Assembly: GCF_015595025.1 (NCBI RefSeq)
Contig: NZ_JADNRL010000037.1
Span: 190,619 to 254,618 of the forward strand
Reading direction: 5' to 3'
Origin: Halomonas sp. KAO
GTDB taxonomy: Bacteria > Pseudomonadota > Gammaproteobacteria > Pseudomonadales > Halomonadaceae
Length of the DNA stretch: 64,000 bases
The translations under genes were made by a program, and so were the position numbers. Below, piece by piece: positions 18,887 through 27,595 of this stretch. The notes under the pieces are model-generated. The model was given only the letters and a program-made list of their open reading frames with translations. It was not told the DNA's origin and made no database searches. Position 1 is the stretch's first letter. Every line of letters starts with the position of its first letter.

Positions 18887-19888
18887 TTACTCGACGGCCA
18901 GAGCGGCGTCGATCAGAGCCTGGCCGTTGGGGACGTTGTCGGCGAAGTTCTTGTAGGAGGTCTCCTTGGCAATCTTCAGCCAGGCGTTGTAGTCCTCCTC
19001 GCTCATGCTGACCACCTCTACGCCATTCTCCTCGTAGGCTTCGACCATCTTCTGGTCCAGGCCAGCAGCCTCGGCGGCGAAGAAGGCCTCGGCTTCCTCG
19101 GCAGCAGTGGTCAATGCCTGTTGCTGCTCGTCGTTGAGCTTCTCCCAGCTCTGGTTTGAGATCAGGACCGGCTCGTACATGAACCACAGTGCATGCTCGC
19201 CGGGCTCGGTGAGGCAATCTACCTGCTCGTAGATACGGTAGGAGACGAAGGACATCGAGGAGGTGTTGGCAGCGTCCAGGACTCCGGTCTGCAGTGCGGT
19301 ATAGATCTCAGAAGAGGGCATGGAGGCGATCGAGGCTCCGGCGCCTTCCAGCATCTGCTCGAAGGCGGGGCCGGCTGCGCGGAAGGTCTGGCCGTCGACT
19401 GTCTCGGGGGACGTGATGCAGTTCTGGCTTGAAGCGAAGCCTCCGGCCAGCCAGGCGTCGGCCAGCACGCGGGCTCCACCTTCGTTGATGACCTCCTTGA
19501 TCATATCCATGAACTCGGAGTCATTCAGACGCTGGGCGTGCTCGTGATTACGTACCAGGCCGGGCATCAAGGTCGCGGAGAACTCGGGATGACGGCCACT
19601 GGCGTAGTCGAGGGGCAAGGCAGTGATGTCCAGGCGGCCACGCGAAATGGCGGCCCACTGCTCGCGCGCCTTGAACAGCGACTGACCCGGATACACTTCA
19701 ATTTCCAGGCCGACGTCGGCTTCGGCGACCTTGTCGGCGATCATCTGGACCATCTCGTCACGCACATCTCCCTGGCCGCCGGGGAACTGGTGGGAGGCCC
19801 GCAGGACAGTCTGGGCGGAGGCGGTGGTGCTGACGGCCAGGGTGGCGAGGGCCAGGCCCGCCAATAGTGGGCTGATTGAGCGTTTCAT
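18887..19888 (-). CDS. matP: TRAP transporter substrate-binding protein (DctP type), malonate
   Basis: Periplasmic binding protein of the malonate TRAP system. It is 333 aa, with a Sec signal peptide ending TTASAQ near residue 26. The DctP fold is recognisable by the QGDVRDEMVQMIADKV start and by SSEIYTALQTGVLDAANTSSMSF, which leads to the conserved substrate-binding region. First gene of matPQMAB, reading away from matR. The 144-bp divergent region carries palindromes suited to a GntR operator. Confidence 0.92.
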   Translation of the reverse strand: MKRSISPLLAGLALATLAVSTTASAQTVLRASHQFPGGQGDVRDEMVQMIADKVAEADVGLEIEVYPGQSLFKAREQWAAISRGRLDITALPLDYASGRHPEFSATLMPGLVRNHEHAQRLNDSEFMDMIKEVINEGGARVLADAWLAGGFASSQNCITSPETVDGQTFRAAGPAFEQMLEGAGASIASMPSSEIYTALQTGVLDAANTSSMSFVSYRIYEQVDCLTEPGEHALWFMYEPVLISNQSWEKLNDEQQQALTTAAEEAEAFFAAEAAGLDQKMVEAYEENGVEVVSMSEEDYNAWLKIAKETSYKNFADNVPNGQALIDAALAVE

Positions 19889-19949
19889 GGCATCTCCAGC
19901 TAAGGTTGTTCTTGTATGAAGTGTTTATCAGCAAGGCTGATGTATACTT

Positions 19950-19963
19950 CAATAGACCTATTG
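19950..19963. promoter_or_regulatory. Candidate MatR operator in the matP-matR divergent region
   Basis: caatag-ac-ctattg is a perfect 6-bp inverted repeat with a 2-bp spacer. It is followed by ttggtatgcca and preceded by tgtatact, both of the TNGTATNCNA kind typical of FadR-family GntR operators. The position between the two divergent starts would let one regulator control both genes. Binding itself is inferred. Confidence 0.5.
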
Positions 19964-20032
19964 GTATGCCAGTGTCAATTTTGCGGTGTTAGACCAAGGT
20001 GGGTCTTCTACGGGAATGGAGGAAATCGTGCC

Positions 20033-20725
20033 ATGAAACGCTCCAATGCACAGCGCCTCAGGGACGCTCTCGAGGATGACATCATCAATGGTCGACGAGC
20101 CCCGGGGGAGCGTCTGGATGCCGATGCGTTGTGTCATGAGTTCGGTGTGTCGCGTACACCGGTGCGGGAGGCAGTGCAGCAGCTGGTGGCCAGTGGTCTG
20201 GTAACGGTCTCGCCCAAGAAAGGCACCTTCGTGGCCAGAATTGGCATCGATGAGCTTATCGAGATGTTTGAGGTAATGGCCGAGCTGGAGGGTATGTGTG
20301 GCCGCCTGGCTGCTCGTCGCATCGATCAGGCTGAGCTGGAAGTGCTGCGCCAGGCCCATGAACGTTGCGAGGTCGCCGCCAGGGCTGGGGACTCGGACGA
20401 CTACTACTATGAGAACGAGGCCTTTCATGACTGCATATACCTTGCCAGCCACAACGGCTTTCTGGCCGGTGAGGCGAGGCAGCTGAAACAACGCCTGAAG
20501 CCCTACCGACGGCTGCAGCTGCAGGTACGCCAGCGGCTCATGTCATCGTTGGAGGAGCATCGCGACATTGTCGCGGCGATCGAGTCCGGTGATGCCGCAG
20601 GTGCCGAACAAGCCCTGCGCGAGCATGTGTTGATCCAGGGGGAGCGGTTCAGCGACTTCGTTTCCAGCGTGCGACGCTTCGGCCTCGGTCGGGAGGCAAT
20701 GGACGGTGGTGAGGCCTCTCGCTAG
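20033..20725 (+). CDS. matR: GntR family regulator (FadR/FCD subfamily), malonate regulator
   Basis: A 230-aa transcription factor. The N-terminal winged helix contains LCHEFGVSRTPVREAVQQLVASGLVTVSPKKGTFV (residues 31-65), the standard GntR signature. The C-terminal helical FCD domain, with spaced His/Asp residues (DCIYLASHN, EEHRDIVAAIE), binds a small-molecule effector. ATG 20033 was chosen for GGAGGA upstream; an upstream in-frame start would add 39 unrelated residues. It is divergent from matPQMAB, so control by malonate or malonyl-CoA is the likely role. Confidence 0.88.
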   Translation: MKRSNAQRLRDALEDDIINGRRAPGERLDADALCHEFGVSRTPVREAVQQLVASGLVTVSPKKGTFVARIGIDELIEMFEVMAELEGMCGRLAARRIDQAELEVLRQAHERCEVAARAGDSDDYYYENEAFHDCIYLASHNGFLAGEARQLKQRLKPYRRLQLQVRQRLMSSLEEHRDIVAAIESGDAAGAEQALREHVLIQGERFSDFVSSVRRFGLGREAMDGGEASR

Positions 20726-20737
20726 TCTCCCACAGGG

Positions 20738-21235
20738 TTATTCCAGCAGCATCGGCACCTCGCCCGCCTCGAAGGCGAGCAGCCAGCGCTTGCGGCCGAT
20801 GCCACCGGCGTAGCCGGTCATGCGACCGTCACTGCCGATCACCCGGTGGCAGGGCACCACGATGGAGATGGGATTTCTGCCGTTGGCGGCGCCTACCGCG
20901 CGCTGGCCGCCCTTGCTGCCCAGCTGCTCGGCGAGTTCGCCGTAGTTGCGGGTCTCGCCATAGGGGATCCTCTCGAGTGCGGACCACACCCGGCGCTGGA
21001 AGTCGGTGCCCCGGGGGGCCAGCGGCAGGTCGAAGTCGCGGCGGGTGCCGGCAAAGTACTCGGCCAGCTGCTCGCGGGCCTGGTCGGTCAGCGGGCCGGG
21101 GTGGGGTGGGTCGGTCTCGGTATCGACGAAGTCGATCTCGGTGATGCCGGTCGCATTGGCGCGAAGGCGAATCAGGCCGAGGGCGTCGGCCGCCGGTGGC
21201 CGGTAGTAGTCGATGGTGTCGCGGCTCATGCTCAT
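20738..21235 (-). CDS. ogt: Methylated-DNA-[protein]-cysteine S-methyltransferase
   Basis: Suicide repair protein that removes O6-methylguanine and related lesions. The 165-aa protein has the active-site [13 protein letters not shown] (acceptor Cys) preceded by [26 protein letters not shown] and [10 protein letters not shown], the DNA-binding part. The absence of an Ada N-terminal domain supports an Ogt-type stand-alone enzyme. It converges with matR (12-bp gap). Two possible starts, Met1 and Met3. Confidence 0.93.
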   Translation of the reverse strand: MSMSRDTIDYYRPPAADALGLIRLRANATGITEIDFVDTETDPPHPGPLTDQAREQLAEYFAGTRRDFDLPLAPRGTDFQRRVWSALERIPYGETRNYGELAEQLGSKGGQRAVGAANGRNPISIVVPCHRVIGSDGRMTGYAGGIGRKRWLLAFEAGEVPMLLE

Positions 21236-21304
21236 GGCGTGCTCCTGGCAGTGCGAAGGCCTTCCCGGAGTCTACCCGCTTTGATGGGTGGTGCCACAGA
21301 GTGA

Positions 21305-21341
21305 AACGGCCCCGCGGGCAGCTCGTGCGCGCGGGGCCGTT
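21305..21341 (-). terminator. Terminator after the symporter operon
   Basis: Perfect 12-bp stem, aacggccccgcg (21305-21316) and cgcggggccgtt (21330-21341). On the minus strand it is followed by TTTCAC. It lies 32 bp after the stop of the small symporter partner gene. Confidence 0.75.
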
Positions 21342-21372
21342 GCGGGTGACGCCTGAGTATCACACCTGGGCG

Positions 21373-21501
21373 TCACACCAGTTCGCGATTCTCTTCCTGC
21401 GCCTTGCGACGATCGCGGATCACGGCGCGGCAGATCAGTGTCAGCACGCCCAGGGTCAGGGCGGGCCAGATCAGTACGTAAAAGGTAAACAGCGTGGTCA
21501 T
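21373..21501 (-). CDS. Putative symporter small subunit (42 aa)
   Basis: A 42-codon gene: Met-Thr-Thr-Leu-Phe-Thr, then one hydrophobic helix (FTFYVLIWPALTLGVLTLI), then a basic cytosolic tail (RAVIRDRRKAQEENRELV). ATG 21501 has GGAGG eight bases upstream. It starts 63 bp after the sodium:solute symporter stop, on the same strand and before the shared terminator. Tiny proteins with this plan are known beside SSS-family symporters in Halomonas relatives and are annotated as transporter small subunits. The role is unproven; it may stabilise or regulate the symporter. Confidence 0.75.
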   Translation of the reverse strand: MTTLFTFYVLIWPALTLGVLTLICRAVIRDRRKAQEENRELV

Positions 21502-21564
21502 GGTCGATCTCCTCCGGGTGGCGCCGGGGTGGCCGGCGCTACCCATATGGTTGATGGGCGAATA

Positions 21565-23268
21565 TCAGCGCTGGGTGGCGAGGCCTGCGGTCACCGGAGC
21601 CTCTTCCGGCCGCGTGGTCGGCTTGGCGTCCTGCGCCGAGTCGCTGTAGTTGCCCACGCGTTCGGCGATGGTGTCGAAGTCGAAGCGCTCGCGGCTGTTC
21701 AGGCTCATCACCACGCAGACCAGGGTGCTGGTGCCGTAGGCGGTCAGCGAGGCCAGCAGCACGGTGTAGTCGCGCAGGAAGCCGGTGGCGAAGATCAGCA
21801 TGGCGATCATTGCCAGAAACCCGGCGATAAAGCCGACGGTGCGGCCGAAGAAGCCGAATGCCATCAGGCCGATGATCACGCCGCCGCCGATGCTGGCCAG
21901 CAGTTCGAAGAACAGGCCGCCGGGACCGGCCAGGTCGACCAGCTCGAAGCGCGCCACACAGAACAGCACCATGGCGACCAGTACCGATACGGTAAAGGCC
22001 TGGTTGGTAATGCGGTTCCAGAAGCAGCTGGCGATCACCGGGAAGACGATGGCTCCCCACAGGGCACCCACGAAGACCAGCATCACCAGGATATCCAGCG
22101 AGAAGCTGGCGAAGACGATGCCGACGACCGTGGCGGTGATCATGGTCAGGCGGCCCACCAGCAGCATGCGTTTGGGGTCGACATTGTCGCGGGCGATATT
22201 CTTGCCGTAGACGTCGGCCATCATGATCGCCGACAGTGCCGAGAGGTCGGAATCGGCGGTGGAGGAGAGCGAGCCGATCACCAGGATAAAGAACAGTGCG
22301 ATGAAGATCGGCGGCAGGTAGCCGGAAACCATCTGCGGAATCAGGTTGTTCATGTTGCCGTTCAGCGGCTCCATGCCCAGCGTCAGCGCCATCAGGCCGA
22401 TCATGCCCAGGCCGATGACGATGGCGCCGTAGCCCACGGTGGCGGTCAGGAAGGTCGGCTTGATGTGATTCTCGTTCACCGCGAACAGGCGCTGAGAGAT
22501 GGTCTGGTTACCGATGGCATAGGCCAGCACGGCGACGAAGAAGGGAGCGCCCTGGTTGAGGATGGCATCGCTGGAGAAGAAGTTGGTCTGCTCCACGGTC
22601 AGGTTGTCGAGACCGGCGACCAGCTCGGAGGGGCCGCCCATGGCGAAGAACACCGCGGGAATGATCACGATGGCAATGGCCATGAGCGCCACCAGCTGGG
22701 CGAAGTCGGTGAGTACCGAGGCACGAAAGCCCGACCACAGGGTATACATCAGCACGCCGACACCGGAGATGATGACGCCGGCCTGGAAGGAGAGCGGCGA
22801 AAGCACCGAAACCAGCGCACCGGCGGCGGTGAAGTTGACCATCAGGCTGATGATGCTGCCCAGCACGTTGGAAAACGCCAGGATCAGCTGGCTGGAGCTG
22901 CCGTGACGGGCGTGGATCAGCTCGCCAAGGGTGGCGGCGTTGGGGGCGAGCTTCCTGAAGCGCCGGCCGAACGGGTAGATGAACAGGATCATCAGGGCGC
23001 CCCACAGGCCATAGTGGATGGGGCCCGAGACGCCATAGGTGTAGCCCGAGGTGGCGGCGGCGTAGAAGGAGGCGGCCCAGATCCAGGTGGCGGTCATGCT
23101 GGCGGCGCCGATGCCGAACCCGATGCGGTGGTTGGAGACCATGAACTCGTCGGCACACTCCTTCTTCTTGCGGATGCCGAGCGTGAGCAGGTAGGTGCCG
23201 CCGTAGAAGGCCAGCAGCAGCAGGATCACGGTCAGGGTGGAGAATTGGTATAGAGATTCGCTGTTCAA
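21565..23268 (-). CDS. Sodium:solute symporter (SSS family)
   Basis: Sodium-coupled uptake permease of about 567 aa with roughly 13 membrane helices. I prefer TTG 23268 (LNSESLYQFSTL), which has GAGGGA 6 nt upstream; an ATG at 23355 would add 29 residues without a signal. SSS landmarks are seen: the ADEFMVSNHRIG loop after helix 1, TWIWAASFYAAATSGYTYGVSGP, and GSLSSTADSDLSALSAIMMADVYG around the sodium site in helix 8. The helix-2 region resembles DUR3-type urea/polyamine symporters, a weak hint at substrate. Encoded with a 42-aa partner. Confidence 0.88.
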   Translation of the reverse strand: MNSESLYQFSTLTVILLLLAFYGGTYLLTLGIRKKKECADEFMVSNHRIGFGIGAASMTATWIWAASFYAAATSGYTYGVSGPIHYGLWGALMILFIYPFGRRFRKLAPNAATLGELIHARHGSSSQLILAFSNVLGSIISLMVNFTAAGALVSVLSPLSFQAGVIISGVGVLMYTLWSGFRASVLTDFAQLVALMAIAIVIIPAVFFAMGGPSELVAGLDNLTVEQTNFFSSDAILNQGAPFFVAVLAYAIGNQTISQRLFAVNENHIKPTFLTATVGYGAIVIGLGMIGLMALTLGMEPLNGNMNNLIPQMVSGYLPPIFIALFFILVIGSLSSTADSDLSALSAIMMADVYGKNIARDNVDPKRMLLVGRLTMITATVVGIVFASFSLDILVMLVFVGALWGAIVFPVIASCFWNRITNQAFTVSVLVAMVLFCVARFELVDLAGPGGLFFELLASIGGGVIIGLMAFGFFGRTVGFIAGFLAMIAMLIFATGFLRDYTVLLASLTAYGTSTLVCVVMSLNSRERFDFDTIAERVGNYSDSAQDAKPTTRPEEAPVTAGLATQR

Positions 23269-23752
23269 GGGCAGTCCCTCGGTAGGTGGATAGAACACGT
23301 CCTGGGCACTTCTTGTCGGTGCTGTAAGCAGGACGCAATGGGCCGAGCCGGGCAAAATCCGAACGATAGACAGGGGCTAGCGCGCACAGGAGGTCCTGGG
23401 CGGCGGCAGCGGCGCTGTAGCGGGTGGTCGGCTCTATGGCGGCAGGCGAGTGCCGCGACAATACGGTATTACCCCAGCGCGGGGGGAGCAGGTGGAGGGC
23501 GTGACGGCATGCGTCTGCCCTTGTTGGCAAAGTGTAGCGACATGGATTCCTTCTCTTTCGATAACGTCATCGACGATCGGCCGAGGTAACGGCGATCCAG
23601 TCTGCGATGAGGCAAGACCAGGGGGGCGGGGCGCAGGGGCCATCGCCCGTCAGAGAGCCGCTGGAGGCACAGTGGCCTGATCCAGGGCCCACTTACCCTA
23701 CCCACACAGGGGGGATATGTCCAATCGGTCTCGAATCAGAAGGCAATTGTGC
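23269..23752. other. Intergenic region without a confident gene
   Basis: This 484-bp stretch separates the symporter start from the EamA gene stop and should hold the symporter promoter. A possible 24-codon minus-strand ORF (23469-23543) has a good ribosome site (AGAAGGA, 4 nt from ATG), but its composition (RRMPSRPPPAPPALG) gives no support for a real protein. It could at most be a leader peptide. Nothing else was recognised. Confidence 0.5.
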
Positions 23753-24688
23753 TCAGCTACGCCGAAAAGCTCGCCTCGAGAAGGAGGGGGCGGCGCGCTT
23801 CGGCTCCGCGGCGGCGACCACGCTGCCCGCGACCACCAGCACGGCCGCCAGCGGCAGTCGCCAGTCCGGTACGCTGACGCCCGCCAGTACCAGGAAGAGG
23901 GTGGCCACCACCGGCACGCCATGGGCCAGGTTGCCGACGCGGTGGGCCAGGGGATCGCGCATGGCGCGGTCCCAGGCCAGCATGGCCAGTCCGTAGGGGC
24001 CCAGCCCCAGGGCGACGACGATCACCAGGGTGTCCCTGGCAGGCAAAGCGATGGTGCCCTCCAGGGCCAGGCTGGCGCCGCCGGTCAGCAGGCTGGCGAT
24101 CAGCAGCAGGTGTGGCATGCGGTCTCCCAGGCGCCAGGCCGCGACCTGTCCCGCCAGGGAGTAGAGCGCCCAGCACAGCGCGCCCAGCGCAGCCAACAGA
24201 TAGCCCACCCAGGAGCCGGAGGCGCCGCCGCTCAGCGCCTGGGGCCCCACCAGCAGCGCGGCGCCAGAGAAGGCCAGACTGGTACCGAGCAGGCAGTTCC
24301 CCGGCAGGCGGCCCAGGGCTCGCCACTGGCTGGCCAGCAGAAACAGCACCGGCCAGGTGTAGAGAATCAGCGCGACCTGCTCGGCCGGCGCCCGGTTGAA
24401 TGCGGCGAAGCAGGCGCCTACCGCACCGGCGGTCAACAGTGGCACGCCCAGGTAGACGACCACCCCTTCCAGCGGACGCAGCGGGGCATCCCGGTGACGG
24501 CGACGGCGTGCCATGGGCAGGGTGCCCAGCGCACCGGCCAGCAGTGCCAGCGCCGAGAGGCGCAACGGCGGCAGGTCGCCCGCCTGATTGGCCAGCAGCG
24601 GTACCAGCGCCCACAGCAATACCGCCAGCGCCGCGGCGCCGCCGCCGAGCCAGGGAGAGTGTGTGAGGTGTGGACGCTGAAGTTGCAT
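23753..24688 (-). CDS. EamA/DMT family transporter
   Basis: A 311-aa inner-membrane protein with two EamA repeats and about ten helices. The first starts at LGGGAAALAVLLWALVPLLANQ; the second at WVGYLLAALGALCWALYSLAGQVA. Family members export amino acids, nucleosides or other metabolites. It is divergent from a LysR regulator (122-bp gap), the usual setting for effector-induced exporters. The substrate is unknown. Confidence 0.87.
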   Translation of the reverse strand: MQLQRPHLTHSPWLGGGAAALAVLLWALVPLLANQAGDLPPLRLSALALLAGALGTLPMARRRRHRDAPLRPLEGVVVYLGVPLLTAGAVGACFAAFNRAPAEQVALILYTWPVLFLLASQWRALGRLPGNCLLGTSLAFSGAALLVGPQALSGGASGSWVGYLLAALGALCWALYSLAGQVAAWRLGDRMPHLLLIASLLTGGASLALEGTIALPARDTLVIVVALGLGPYGLAMLAWDRAMRDPLAHRVGNLAHGVPVVATLFLVLAGVSVPDWRLPLAAVLVVAGSVVAAAEPKRAAPSFSRRAFRRS

Positions 24689-24810
24689 GGTCGAGGCCTC
24701 CCGTGAAGCGTGGATGGAGTCAGACTGGATGTTGACCCCATGCTAGCCGTGCCATACTCATCACAATATCGATCTTAATTGATCATTCTCATCAAGAGGA
24801 TTGATGAATC

Positions 24811-25707
24811 ATGCGTGCCCCGACCCTCGATCTCGCCCTGCTGCGCACCCTGGTGGCGGTGGCCGATACCGGAAGCGTCACCGCCGCCGCGCGGCGCCTG
24901 GCCTTTACCCAGTCGACCGTGAGCATGCAGCTCTCGCGCCTGGAGGCGGTGCTCGAGGTGTCGCTCCACGAGCGGCAGGGGCGGCGCATCCGCTTCACCG
25001 CCGAAGGGGAACGGCTGCTGGAGCATGCCCGACGGCTGCTGGCGCTCAACGACGAGGTGCTGGCCGACATGCGTACACGGCGTGTCACCGGAGAGCTCAA
25101 CCTGGGGATTCCCGAGGACTATGCACCGCTGCTGACGGCGGTGTTCTCCTGGTTTCATCAGCTCTATCCGGATGTCGGTCTGCAGGTCACCTGCGGCGTC
25201 AGTGCCGAGCTGGTGGAGCGCGTGCGTGCCGATGAACTCGACCTGGCGCTGGTCACTCGTCAACGCCGTTCGCCGGGCGGCGAGATGATCCGCCGCGAAC
25301 CGCTGACCTGGGCGGTGGGGCTGGAGCGTCAGCCGCCGCTCTCCGACCCCCTGCCGCTGGCACTCTATTCGCCCGGCGCGGACCTCTTTCGTGAGTCGGC
25401 GGAGGACGCCCTGGCCGCCGCGGGTCGTGACTGGCGGGTGGCCTATACCAGTCAATCCATGGCCGGGCTGGCACCGGTGGTGCAGGCGGGGCTGGCCATC
25501 GTGGTGGTCACCCGCAGCATGCTCGGGCCCCAGCTGCGTGCCCTGGACGAATCCAGTGGAATGCCGCCGCTGCCGGCCGTGGAGCTGGCCCTGCACCGTG
25601 CCGCCCGCCGCCCGACCGAGCCCGCCCGGCGCCTGGCCGAGCTGATCCGTGAAGAGCTGGCGCCGGCCAGAATGAGCTGGGTCAGCCGGGACGAGTTAGG
25701 TCGATAG
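24811..25707 (+). CDS. LysR family transcriptional regulator
   Basis: A 298-aa LTTR. The N-terminal helix-turn-helix region reads LLRTLVAVADTGSVTAAARRLAFTQSTVSMQLSRLEAVL, followed by a linker helix and a periplasmic-binding-protein-like effector domain (GELNLGIPEDYAPLLTAVFSWFHQLYPDV). ATG 24811 follows AAGAGGATTGATGAATC. Its divergence from the EamA gene suggests it controls that exporter. It is followed by the split intergenic repeat. Confidence 0.9.
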   Translation: MRAPTLDLALLRTLVAVADTGSVTAAARRLAFTQSTVSMQLSRLEAVLEVSLHERQGRRIRFTAEGERLLEHARRLLALNDEVLADMRTRRVTGELNLGIPEDYAPLLTAVFSWFHQLYPDVGLQVTCGVSAELVERVRADELDLALVTRQRRSPGGEMIRREPLTWAVGLERQPPLSDPLPLALYSPGADLFRESAEDALAAAGRDWRVAYTSQSMAGLAPVVQAGLAIVVVTRSMLGPQLRALDESSGMPPLPAVELALHRAARRPTEPARRLAELIREELAPARMSWVSRDELGR

Positions 25708-25710
25708 CAG

Positions 25711-25880
25711 GGTTATCGAGGTTTCCGACAGGGTGATAGTGAAAGGCGCCGGGGACAGGTCGAAGAGGGGGTCCGAGGACCAGGGATGGCCGAGGTAGCC
25801 TACAAGGAAGTACTTGTAGCGCCCCCTTGTAGACCTGTCGCCGGAACAGTCTTGAGCGATGCTGCCATCTGCAATGGTCC
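25711..25880. repeat. Intergenic repeat, copy B (interrupted)
   Basis: The outer parts, 25711-25752 and 25845-25880, match copy A at 9802-9880. The left part shares ccgacagggtgatag-n-gaaaggcgccgg exactly; the right part shares gtcttgagcg and ctgccatctgc. A 92-bp block (25753-25844) interrupts it after ggcgccgg. It lies between the LysR gene and selO. Confidence 0.75.
25753..25844. mobile_element. MITE-like 92-bp insertion within the intergenic repeat
   Basis: The block has imperfect inverted ends: ccggggacaggtc (25749-25761) against the complement of gacctgtcgccgg (25832-25844), 12 of 13 matching. cgccgg occurs on both sides of the inserted part, like a short target duplication or shared terminal bases. 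Inside is a perfect 7-bp hairpin, ctacaag (25799-25805) and cttgtag (25812-25818). It encodes nothing. The uninterrupted copy at 9802-9880 acts as the empty site. Any transposase would have to act in trans; none is in the window. Confidence 0.6.
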
Positions 25881-25984
25881 AGGGGTCGACAGGAGTTGGG
25901 TCGATAGGGAGATGTCCGAGCGTTATACTCGGGTATTTACTCCTCTCTTTCCCCCGGCCACGCTGGCCCGCGACTGGAGCCGCC

Positions 25985-27463
25985 ATGTTTCCCGAGTTCA
26001 CACTGCGTTTCGCGCGCCTGCCCGAACGTTTCTATCTGCGCTTCGACCCCGTGCCGGTGCCCGAGCCTCGACTGGTCGTCTTCAATCGGCCGCTTGCGGA
26101 GGCGCTGGGCTTCGATCTCGACGCCTTCGAAGCGCAAGGCGCCGCCCGGTGGTTCTCCGGCAATCGTGTACCACAGGGCGCCGAGCCCCTCGCCCAGGCC
26201 TATGCGGGCCACCAGTTCGGGCACTTCAATCCGCGTCTCGGCGACGGTCGAGCGGTGCTGCTCGGCGAGGTGACCGATCGAGAGGGCCACCTGCGCGATA
26301 TTCAGCTCAAGGGCGCCGGCATGACCCCCTTCTCCCGGGGGGCCGACGGGCGTGCACCGCTGGGCCCGGTGCTGCGCGAGTATCTGATCAGCGAGGCGAT
26401 GCACCGGCTCGGCGTGCCCACCACCCGAGCGCTTGCCGCGGTGACCAGCGGCGAGCGGCTGTTTCGCCGCGTGCCGGAGCCGGGGGCCGTGCTGACCCGG
26501 GTGGCGGCGAGCCATCTGCGGGTGGGCACCTTCCAGTACTTCGCCGCGCGTGATGATGGTGAGGCGGTGCGCATGCTGGCTGATATGGCCATCGAGCGGC
26601 ACTATCCAGGCCTGCTGACCGCCGAGCAGGGCGAGGGCGAGCGCTACCTGGGCCTGCTCGAAGCGGTGGCCGACCGTCAGGCGTCACTGGTGGCGAAGTG
26701 GATGGGGTTAGGCTTTGTCCACGGGGTGATGAATACCGACAACTGCACCATCTCGGGCGAGACCATCGACTATGGCCCCTGCGCCTTCATGGAAGCCTAC
26801 TCGCCGACCATGGTGTTCAGCTCCATCGATGAGCAGGGGCGCTACGCCTACCGCAATCAGCCGTGGATCGCCCAGTGGAATCTGGCGCGTTTCGCCGAGA
26901 CCCTGATTTCGCTGATCGACGATGACCAGGAGACGGCGGTCGCGAAGGCCACCGAGGTGATCAAGCGCTATGAGCCGTGGTACGAGGCCGAGTGGCTGGC
27001 GGTGATGCGTGCCAAGCTGGGGCTGGAGCGGGAGGAGGAGGGCGACCGTGAGCTAGTCGAGGCCCTGCTCGAGGCGATGCAGGCCGGACGCGCCGACTTC
27101 ACCCTGACCTTTCGCCGCCTGAGCGAGGCGCTGGAGCAGGACGCCCCCGCGCTGTTCGAACTGTTCGAGACCGGCGACGGCCTGGCCGCCTGGCTGCCGC
27201 GCTGGCGCGAGCGCCTGGCTCGGGAGACGGCCGATGCCGGCGCGATCGCCGCCCGCATGAACGGCGTCAACCCGCTCTATATCCCGCGCAACCACCAGGT
27301 GGAAAGAGTGATTGCCGCCGCCGTCGAACACGACGACTTCGGTCCCTTCGAGGCCCTCGGTGAAGTGCTGGCAGAGCCCTTTACCGAGCAGCCTGGCCGG
27401 GAGGAGTATACGCAGCCTGCCCCGTCCACCGAGCGGGTCTTTCGCACCTTCTGCGGGACCTGA
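25985..27463 (+). CDS. selO: Protein adenylyltransferase SelO
   Basis: Pseudokinase-fold enzyme that transfers AMP from ATP to Ser, Thr or Tyr of target proteins, linked in E. coli to oxidative-stress responses. The 492-aa length matches the family. Seen motifs: AQAYAGHQFGHFNPRLGDGRA, IQLKGAGMTPFSRGADGRAPLGPVLREYLISEAM (nucleotide-binding Lys/Arg), FVHGVMNTDNC and IDYGPCAFM (metal-binding Asn/Asp). A C-terminal Cys three residues from the end (FCGT) sits where eukaryotic SelO has selenocysteine. Start ATG 25985; the repeat region lies upstream. Confidence 0.95.
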   Translation: MFPEFTLRFARLPERFYLRFDPVPVPEPRLVVFNRPLAEALGFDLDAFEAQGAARWFSGNRVPQGAEPLAQAYAGHQFGHFNPRLGDGRAVLLGEVTDREGHLRDIQLKGAGMTPFSRGADGRAPLGPVLREYLISEAMHRLGVPTTRALAAVTSGERLFRRVPEPGAVLTRVAASHLRVGTFQYFAARDDGEAVRMLADMAIERHYPGLLTAEQGEGERYLGLLEAVADRQASLVAKWMGLGFVHGVMNTDNCTISGETIDYGPCAFMEAYSPTMVFSSIDEQGRYAYRNQPWIAQWNLARFAETLISLIDDDQETAVAKATEVIKRYEPWYEAEWLAVMRAKLGLEREEEGDRELVEALLEAMQAGRADFTLTFRRLSEALEQDAPALFELFETGDGLAAWLPRWRERLARETADAGAIAARMNGVNPLYIPRNHQVERVIAAAVEHDDFGPFEALGEVLAEPFTEQPGREEYTQPAPSTERVFRTFCGT

Positions 27464-27566
27464 CAGGCCACTGCCACAAGCCGAAGCTGGGCGCACGGAT
27501 CGCCAACTGACCCTCAATGATTGAATGGCCGGCCCGGCGGTCTCAAGTTTCAATCGTCGGTCATGG

Positions 27567-27595
27567 TCTGGGCCCTGTATCTCTTGGGGGCCAGG
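27567..27595. terminator. Candidate bidirectional hairpin between selO and a LysR gene
   Basis: ctgggccc and gggggccag pair with a one-base bulge around an 11-nt loop. It sits in the 161-bp gap between convergent genes. The wider segment 27524-27600 also has imperfect inverted ends, aatggccggccc against gggccaggccatt, and could be another small palindromic repeat. No second copy is present here. Confidence 0.4.

Noticed and set aside
21196-23253. 685-codon plus-strand ORF opposite the symporter
   Set aside because: His/Asp/Gly/Gln-rich translation is the mirror of membrane-helix codons; the symporter on the other strand shows family motifs.
25696-26001. 101-codon minus-strand ORF over the interrupted repeat
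   Set aside because: It runs across the repeat and the inserted element; the frame is chance and it overlaps the selO start.
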